Of a DNA stretch of 64,000 bases, positions 60,301-64,000 are shown one piece after another. Each line of letters starts with the position of its first letter. Position 1 is the stretch's first letter. The notes beneath the pieces were generated by a model. That model had not been told where the DNA came from. It saw only the letters and a program-made list of their open reading frames with translations, and did not search any database. Location of the stretch: contig JAFREQ010000104.1 in the NCBI GenBank assembly GCA_025331565.1, positions 496,001 to 560,000 of the forward strand. Reading direction: 5' to 3'. The DNA comes from Holacanthus passer. Lineage: Eukaryota; Chordata; Actinopteri; Pomacanthidae. The position numbers and the translations under genes were made by a program.

Positions 60301-61590
60301 ATAAACAACTGCTCAATCTGAAACAGCTTAAAAGCTACAACACCTCCACAGTAACCAAAAAACCTACATGTCAGAAATGCACAATAGCACATTGTAATTT
60401 CTTGAAATTTAACTTTGTTTAAGTGAATGTTAACTGACACACGACAAAACATTAAAGAGCGCAGTGAGATGTCAAACTCAGGAAACGTCTATTTTAACTG
60501 TACCATAATTATCACTTTAAACAAACCTTACACATTCATTATCTCTCTGCCATTTATCACACTGTCAAAAATACAGGCCAAGTTTCCACTGCATATTTAA
60601 TGTGAGCATGTTTGTTCTCGTCTCATGTGGTATCACAGGATCTCAGCAGAGCACGACCCTCAGATCACCCCTGGCTTCAGTACAGTGACTGTGAGAAGGC
60701 GCTTGGCTGTGGGGAGCTTTTCAGTACTGTGAGGCCTCCATCATCACTGTAAAATTTTCATGTGGTCCTGACATACAAACAGATGTTAAATGGGTCAAGC
60801 AGCCAAAGCAAAGTCGCAGTGCTTCCAATAAAGTGGACTTTCAATGCACAGCAGCTTGTCGAAAGTAGAACATGGTGGGGTTTGGGTAGGAGTGTGTTGT
60901 TGTCTGTGAGGAGTGGGGGGTGGGGGGTGACATAACAACATCAAAGTTTACAGGAACCTACCAACCATAGGACTCACCCTGACTTCTGAGTCATCCCGTC
61001 ACTTTCATCAGAAAAAAGTGGCATCATTTGGTTCAGAGAAATGTGTGGGTGCACTGAAACATGTCAGTAATGATTAAACTGTGGTATAGAGGATATTGAG
61101 CAGTTTTCTCTGCATAACAGCTCAGATATTATCATTAATTGCTGACAACATTTTAATCATATGTTGCATAGCATTTCTATAGTGCCAAAATCAAATGTTA
61201 CAGTTTTAATGTACTTTACAATTAAAAAAAAAACAACTTCCATGCACTGTGAACGGGTTGCCTGCATGACAAGATTCAAAGGATAAGTATGGTTATATTT
61301 AATATCTTTCTTATTTTTAGCAAAACCCAAGAAAAGACCAAAACTAGCAAAGAACTGATCCTAGTAACCAGCATTGTCTATGTAATAATACTTAAAATAG
61401 CTTATTCCTTTGTCCCATAGATCATTGTTATCCAAAAACAAAAACACACATCAGTGAGTCGCACTTACACTGGACGACATGTTCCTTCATGACAATAAAG
61501 ACAAGCAATGTAGGAGGCAAACTCAGAGACATGTCAAAGACTAAAATGAATGATATAATTACACACATTACACGTAACAAAAATGAAAAC
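57301..61590. other. Upstream of atp8b3: gene-free sequence
   Basis: No exons recognised apart from the possible 5' exon near 57900. A partial SINE-like head (GCAGCACAGTGGTTAGGGTGTCGC) is at about 59055-59080, and 59640-60000 resembles a dispersed fish repeat, but weakly. The rest is AT-rich and could include the 3' part of a neighbouring gene. Confidence 0.45.
57894..57965 (-). other. atp8b3: Possible 5' exon of atp8b3 (donor at 57893)
   Basis: On the minus strand, ATGATGCAG is followed by a good donor GTAAATGC (57893-57886). Joining it to the acceptor at 57301 would give a 5' exon for atp8b3. The ATG in it would then read out of frame with the main coding sequence and stop shortly after the main ATG, so it would act as an upstream ORF. 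The 5' limit of the exon is arbitrary, and the exon is unproven. Confidence 0.25.
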
Positions 61591-61593
61591 AAC

Positions 61594-61745
61594 AAACCTG
61601 GTAGAGCACATGCCCTGTATCAAGGATGAGTCTTGACCACAGCCCAGGTTCGATTCAAGGTTGGGCTCTTAACTGCATGTCATCCCCTCTCTCTCCCCTG
61701 CCTTTCCGGTCTCTCTCCAGCTGTCACCATCTATATACAGCAGAA
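61594..61745 (+). mobile_element. tRNA-derived SINE, percomorph type
   Basis: A-box TGGTAGAGCACATG, B-box GGTTCGATTC 50-60 bases later, then CTGCATGTCATCCCCTCTCT, CTCCCCTGCC and a CTCCAGCTGTCACC 3' part, matching a very common percomorph SINE. The tail is truncated or diverged. Confidence 0.8.
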
Positions 61746-64000
61746 ATGTCAAATATATAATATATAAATTAACATAAAACATAAATTCAACCCTATACAA
61801 CCCCCTGTACTTGGTATAACACATGACATTATTGATGCCATCAGCATGAGCAAGAACAGCAGGTTCAGTTAGCACCTGAGTAACACCTAGAAGGTGTGAC
61901 AAGCACAAGTAGGTAAGAAGAAAGAAAGCACATACTAAACAATACTAAAATACTAAAAAACTGAAGCCTGAATGAAGAAACCATAATTGAACTCCAACAA
62001 TACTACTGGCTAAACAGACAACTGCGACGCATGGTTGGAAATACATAAAAATGTAAATGGACAAATGCCGTCGAAGAAGTAAGAAAATTATGAAGCCTTA
62101 AAAAAAAGAAATTATAAATCTGTTATGAAGATTTATGTCTTCAGTAGGAGCAAACAAACTTGGGGCTGAGTGCCACAGACAGTATTGAAACTAATAAGTA
62201 CAATGTTAACACACTGTTAGTTTTGGCCTTTTCATGGGATTTGCTGACAATAAGAAAAATTGAATTTAACACCACACATATCTTTTAAAAAAAAGGCTCA
62301 TGAGGAAAGGCCACTGCATTCATATTTTGGGCACAAGCAGCGAGGTGTTCATTGGCCAAACATCCCTAGGAGAGAAATATAAACAAGACTGGTCAGGCTT
62401 TCATCAGCTGTGTGATTCCCTCTCAGAAAGCAATGTTGACTAACGGATCACTATACTGTTACAAAGCCATATACGCTCACATATAGAGAGATCATCTGCA
62501 ACATGCAGTCAGGATGTGGGTGTTGCCACACAATGAGAAAGTGACAGCGGTAAAAATTATGCAGGCCTACCATCATATACCACAATGTTTTCCCTGTAAA
62601 TTCATTTGAATAGTGACAGTGAGTCATCCTCAAAGGGAGCAGTCAGTACTCTACAGTATAGTCAATCATAGTCAAATATCTCAACTGCTCTTATTAAGAA
62701 ACCCTTAGCTGTGTTATTTGACCCTTGCAAGGATGGCATAATGTTCATAAATACACTTTCTTGTTACTGCCACAAGGTAGTGTTAAGTCTGTGGCCTTCC
62801 GGTGTGTGTGTGTTTACATGTGGTCGTGCTTATGTGTTTAGCTCTCCTCAAAGTGCTCAGTCCGATCAGCAGGATTTATTACAGTCTAATATGCTACAAC
62901 CCTTTTAAAAATCTTGAGACTAACCTTTTACAGACAGACTAAGCTGGCTGTTAGAAAATGGCTGACTGTGGCCTCTGTGGTTACAGTGAGTCAGAGAGAA
63001 AAATCTGCCGGAGTTTTCTGCAAAGACAGTGTTGATAGTGCGGAGGACATTCCCCTCCTGATCTGGACAGCCCCCACACTCAGTGCAACACAATGAAATC
63101 TGCACAAAAGTGATCTTGTAGAATGCAGTCTGGGTTTGGTGGTGGCACTGTTTAGTGCGGTTGTTTTGTAAATCAGGTGACTTTATGACTTAAGTGGAAG
63201 AAGTTGTTTTCATGCCTGGCTGTCAAAATGAGTAGGCATGAAATAGGATGTGGCCAGGATGGTACTTCTTGTATTGACCTGAGCTTGCTAAAGGATTTGA
63301 AATGATGAGCAGGTTTGCAGCTGATATTTCAGGTATTTTCCAGTGACATGCCTTGTGTGGTTCTTTATGCTTTGTGATTCAGCCCAGACAGTTATTAAGG
63401 AGGTCAGGAAGTACTCAATTTAAAAGCAACTCCTGCACAAACTACTGTTGGTAGTCTTGTGGATTCTCAAATGAAAGAATACAAGGACTGAAGACACATG
63501 AAGATGCCCAAAACTGATACACCATCTAAGGATGAAATGTCTGGTATCTGGACCAGAGAAGATAAATGAGATATGCAAAAGCTAGACATAACATCTGAGT
63601 TGTGTTGTACTCAACAGCCAGCTGAAACACGTGAGAAAAACTAAACAAAATAATTGTATGATTTCTTGTGCATGTCAACCATATAACTGCAGGCAAATCA
63701 ACATTTTAACAAGACTAATAACAGATAATGTCACTAATTATCTGTAGCACCACAGCAGCACACATTAGATGAAATTAATGGATAAATAAAAAATTGAGAA
63801 ATTCTCATTTTCATATTAAGATGCTCACTGTACAGAGTATTTGTATGTTTAGCATGCTATCATGCTAAGTGAACACATGGCGGTGCACACCTTTCCCCTC
63901 AGGTTAACATGGACAGTATATTTATATTTACAGTTTCAAATTTAGTACATGCTGTTTGACCAACAGTGACCCCAATTTGTCAAATTTAGAAAAGCATCAT
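61746..64000. other. Gene-free AT-rich DNA to window end
   Basis: Short A/T-rich simple stretches; no exon, RNA gene or repeat that I can support. Confidence 0.5.

Noticed and set aside
60590..60800. Possible terminal exon of a minus-strand neighbour (AG after pyrimidines near 60750, short open frames)
   Set aside because: No recognisable protein similarity and several alternative frames; could be 3' UTR but cannot be supported.
1..64000. CRISPR arrays, defence systems, operons or viral genes
   Set aside because: None seen; gene structure, splice sites and repeats are those of a vertebrate chromosome.

Overview
This window looks like a piece of a teleost (ray-finned, probably percomorph) genome. 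The genes are split by introns with canonical GT/AG borders. Noncoding DNA is rich in (CA)n/(GT)n and (GA)n microsatellites, and several repeats have the look of fish tRNA-derived SINEs and small DNA transposons. There are no operons, Shine-Dalgarno sites, CRISPR arrays or other prokaryotic features, and I found no undescribed molecular system. The interest lies in gene structure, regulatory motifs and one coding lesion.

Two genes are supported. (1) On the + strand, a onecut3 transcription factor gene has two coding exons, 20088-21122 (N-terminal half plus CUT domain) and 35043-35335 (homeodomain and C-terminus), separated by a 13.9 kb intron. Exon 1 carries an apparent one-base deletion in a C run at 20379-20383 that shifts the frame inside conserved sequence. 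(2) On the - strand, an ATP8B-class P4-ATPase (lipid flippase) gene runs from its ATG at 57260 to a stop at 42616 in 27 coding exons that I joined by splice phase. They encode about 1,162 residues with all the P4-ATPase signature motifs. The two genes are tail to tail, as human ONECUT3 and ATP8B3 are, so I call the second gene atp8b3.

Layout: 1-19.6 kb is gene-free upstream DNA with a degenerate tandem array (1365-2760), a teleost dispersed repeat (8018-8165), a non-autonomous DNA transposon (10856-11419) and large microsatellites (13.5-17 kb). 18.9-20.09 kb is the presumed onecut3 promoter and 5' UTR, with two perfect CRE palindromes. 21.1-35.0 kb is the onecut3 intron. 35.3-42.3 kb is most likely a long onecut3 3' UTR. 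42.6-57.3 kb is atp8b3. 57.3-64 kb is its probable 5' end plus gene-free sequence with one clear SINE.

The two proteins have unrelated jobs: a nuclear CUT-homeodomain regulator and a membrane lipid flippase. Their adjacency is best explained by an old syntenic block (ONECUT next to ATP8B genes also occurs at other vertebrate paralogous loci), not by a shared pathway. Many ONECUT-type sites (TATTGATC, ATCGAT) lie upstream of and inside onecut3, which suggests auto- or cross-regulation.
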